DNA from: Chthoniobacter sp.
GTDB taxonomy: Bacteria; Verrucomicrobiota; Verrucomicrobiia; Chthoniobacterales; Chthoniobacteraceae
Assembly: GCA_025352865.1 (NCBI GenBank)
Contig: JANXSB010000348.1
Location: 1 to 8,635 of the forward strand
Reading direction: 5' to 3'
DNA: 8,635 nt
The position numbers and the translations under genes were made by a program. Under the pieces are notes generated by a model. It made no database searches, had not been told where the DNA came from, and worked only from the letters and a program-made list of their open reading frames with translations. Of this stretch, positions 7,742 to 8,635 are shown one piece after another. The stretch's first letter is position 1, and every line of letters starts with the position of its first letter.

Positions 7742-8635
7742 GAAAAAATTCCGGTTACTTCGTTCCTGCGTGGGAACCATCGTCGGCGCGATCTTCTTCG
7801 TAACGTGCGGCACACCGCTTCGCGCTGCGGACGAAAATGTCTCCCGCGCGCTCGCCGGTGCCGACCTGATCGTCGGCACGCTCAAGGACGCGGCGAACAA
7901 CAAGCTCGATTTCACCGGCAACAAAACCTTCACCACCGACCAGCTCCGCGCGCCGATTTCCGAGCAGATTCGCGAATTGCAGGAAAAAGGAATCACGCCC
8001 GCGCGGGCGGACGACACCGCGTATTACGTCGGCGCGTTTTATCGCAAGGCCGGCTTTTCGCAGGTCGCGGTGGAATACGAAATCCGCGGCGACCACCTGC
8101 TCATCAAGATCGCCGAAGGCCCGCGCTCGCTGCTCCGCTCGGTCACCTTCAGCGGCAACACCTCCATCCCCACCGCCACGCTCTACGACTACATGATCGG
8201 CGCGACGCCCGAGCGTCTCGCGAAAGAGCCCGAGCAGTTTCCCTACACCGCCGCGGAAATCGGCGGTGGCGCGGATCGCGTGCGCGGGCTCTACCTCTCG
8301 GAGGGCTTTCTCGATGTCGCCATCGACAGCACCGGCGTGCAGCTCGCGGACAACGGCACGCGCGCCGATGTGACCATCCGCATCGTGGAAGGCACGCGCT
8401 ACACCTTCGGCGAAATCGGCTTCGCAGGCGACACTCTCTTTCCGCGCGAGCAGCTCGTGAAGGCGCTTGGGCAGACGATCTCCGGCCCATTCTCGCCCGG
8501 CCAGGCCACCGCGATGCAGCGCAATCTCCAGTCCTTTTACAAAACGAAAGGCTACTATCTGGCCGAGGTCGCCCTGGCCGCCGATCCCGCGCAGGCCAGC
8601 GCCGGAAAGGTGCCGGTGCTTTTCACCATCCGCTC
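7740..8635 (+). CDS. Omp85-family (BamA/TamA-like) outer-membrane assembly protein, N-terminal part
   Basis: The gene runs off the window; 298 complete codons are visible from a TTG at 7740. That start gives a textbook Sec signal peptide: MKKFRLLRS, a hydrophobic core (VGTIVGAIFFV) and likely cleavage after PLRA or PLRAA. The mature part holds three POTRA-like domains. POTRA1 is about 54-127 (LDFTGNKTFTTDQLRAPI ... YYVGAFYRKAGFSQVAVEYE ... LIKIAEGP). POTRA2 is about 128-218 (SVTFSGNTSIPTATLYDYM ... VRGLYLSEGFLDVAIDS ... VTIRIVEGT). POTRA3 is about 219 onward (FGEIGFAGDTLFPREQLVKA ... LQSFYKTKGYYLAEVAL ... VLFTIR). The barrel is not in the window, so TamA (three POTRAs) and BamA (five) cannot be separated; position right after tamB favours a TamA-like partner. 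The frame is also open upstream to an ATG at 7602 that overlaps the tamB stop (TGATG), but that start would add 46 repeat-encoded residues and bury the signal peptide. No Shine-Dalgarno sequence precedes the TTG. Confidence 0.88.
   Translation, partial: MKKFRLLRSCVGTIVGAIFFVTCGTPLRAADENVSRALAGADLIVGTLKDAANNKLDFTGNKTFTTDQLRAPISEQIRELQEKGITPARADDTAYYVGAFYRKAGFSQVAVEYEIRGDHLLIKIAEGPRSLLRSVTFSGNTSIPTATLYDYMIGATPERLAKEPEQFPYTAAEIGGGADRVRGLYLSEGFLDVAIDSTGVQLADNGTRADVTIRIVEGTRYTFGEIGFAGDTLFPREQLVKALGQTISGPFSPGQATAMQRNLQSFYKTKGYYLAEVALAADPAQASAGKVPVLFTIR

Noticed and set aside
7738..7750. Simple rho-independent terminator after tamB
   Set aside because: The TTTT after the stem is itself paired with AAAA and is followed by GAAAAAATT, so there is no free T-tract, and the next gene of the same strand starts at once.
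5362..7815. Minus-strand 817-codon open frame
   Set aside because: It is antisense to tamB and the Omp85 gene, runs through the 8-mer repeat, and its Arg/Glu/Gly/His-rich composition shows no domain; it is a shadow of GC-rich codon use.
7586..8017. Minus-strand 143-codon open frame with an N-terminal Ser/Ala-rich part
   Set aside because: It reads the antisense of the POTRA gene and then the 8-mer repeat (QRRRDAKDAE-like, SASLRFF-like peptides), a typical false gene produced by this repeat.

Overview
The window is GC-rich DNA from a diderm (Gram-negative) bacterium. It encodes a TamB-type inner-to-outer-membrane bridging protein and the periplasmic POTRA part of an Omp85/BamA/TamA-type outer-membrane assembly protein. 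The codon style (strong preference for GCG, CTC, CGC), the weak or absent Shine-Dalgarno sequences and the two kinds of intergenic palindromic repeat would fit Verrucomicrobiota or a related PVC lineage. That placement is a recollection-based inference, not something the sequence proves.

Layout, left to right: (1) positions 2-556, the 3' end of a plus-strand gene of unknown function. (2) Positions 557-804, a convergent intergenic region holding a 191-bp composite palindrome (587-777). It has three small hairpins per arm, mirrored with exact spacing around position 682, like a REP doublet (REPIN). (3) On the minus strand, a likely two-gene operon read right to left: a YihY/BrkB-family membrane protein (3523-2606), then, 4 nt downstream, a complete MsbA-type ABC exporter half-transporter (2601-805). 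(4) A 77-bp divergent control region (3524-3600). (5) On the plus strand, a full-length tamB-like gene (3601-7602). (6) A 126-bp inverted repeat built from 8-mer CGCAGAGA units (7616-7741), which forms a stem of about 32 bp and reaches into the start codon of the next gene. (7) From 7740 to the window edge, the start of an Omp85-family gene: signal peptide plus three POTRA domains, cut off by the window before the barrel.

How the genes may work together: TamB and Omp85/TamA proteins are known partners in outer-membrane biogenesis, and TamB-like proteins are linked to phospholipid transport to the outer membrane. An MsbA-type flippase and a YihY membrane protein transcribed divergently from them suggest an envelope lipid and outer-membrane biogenesis neighbourhood. 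Adjacency is the only evidence for that joint role. I saw no tRNA, rRNA, CRISPR array, transposase or integrase. All protein-coding genes look like ordinary chromosomal genes; the least explained DNA is in the two repeat elements.
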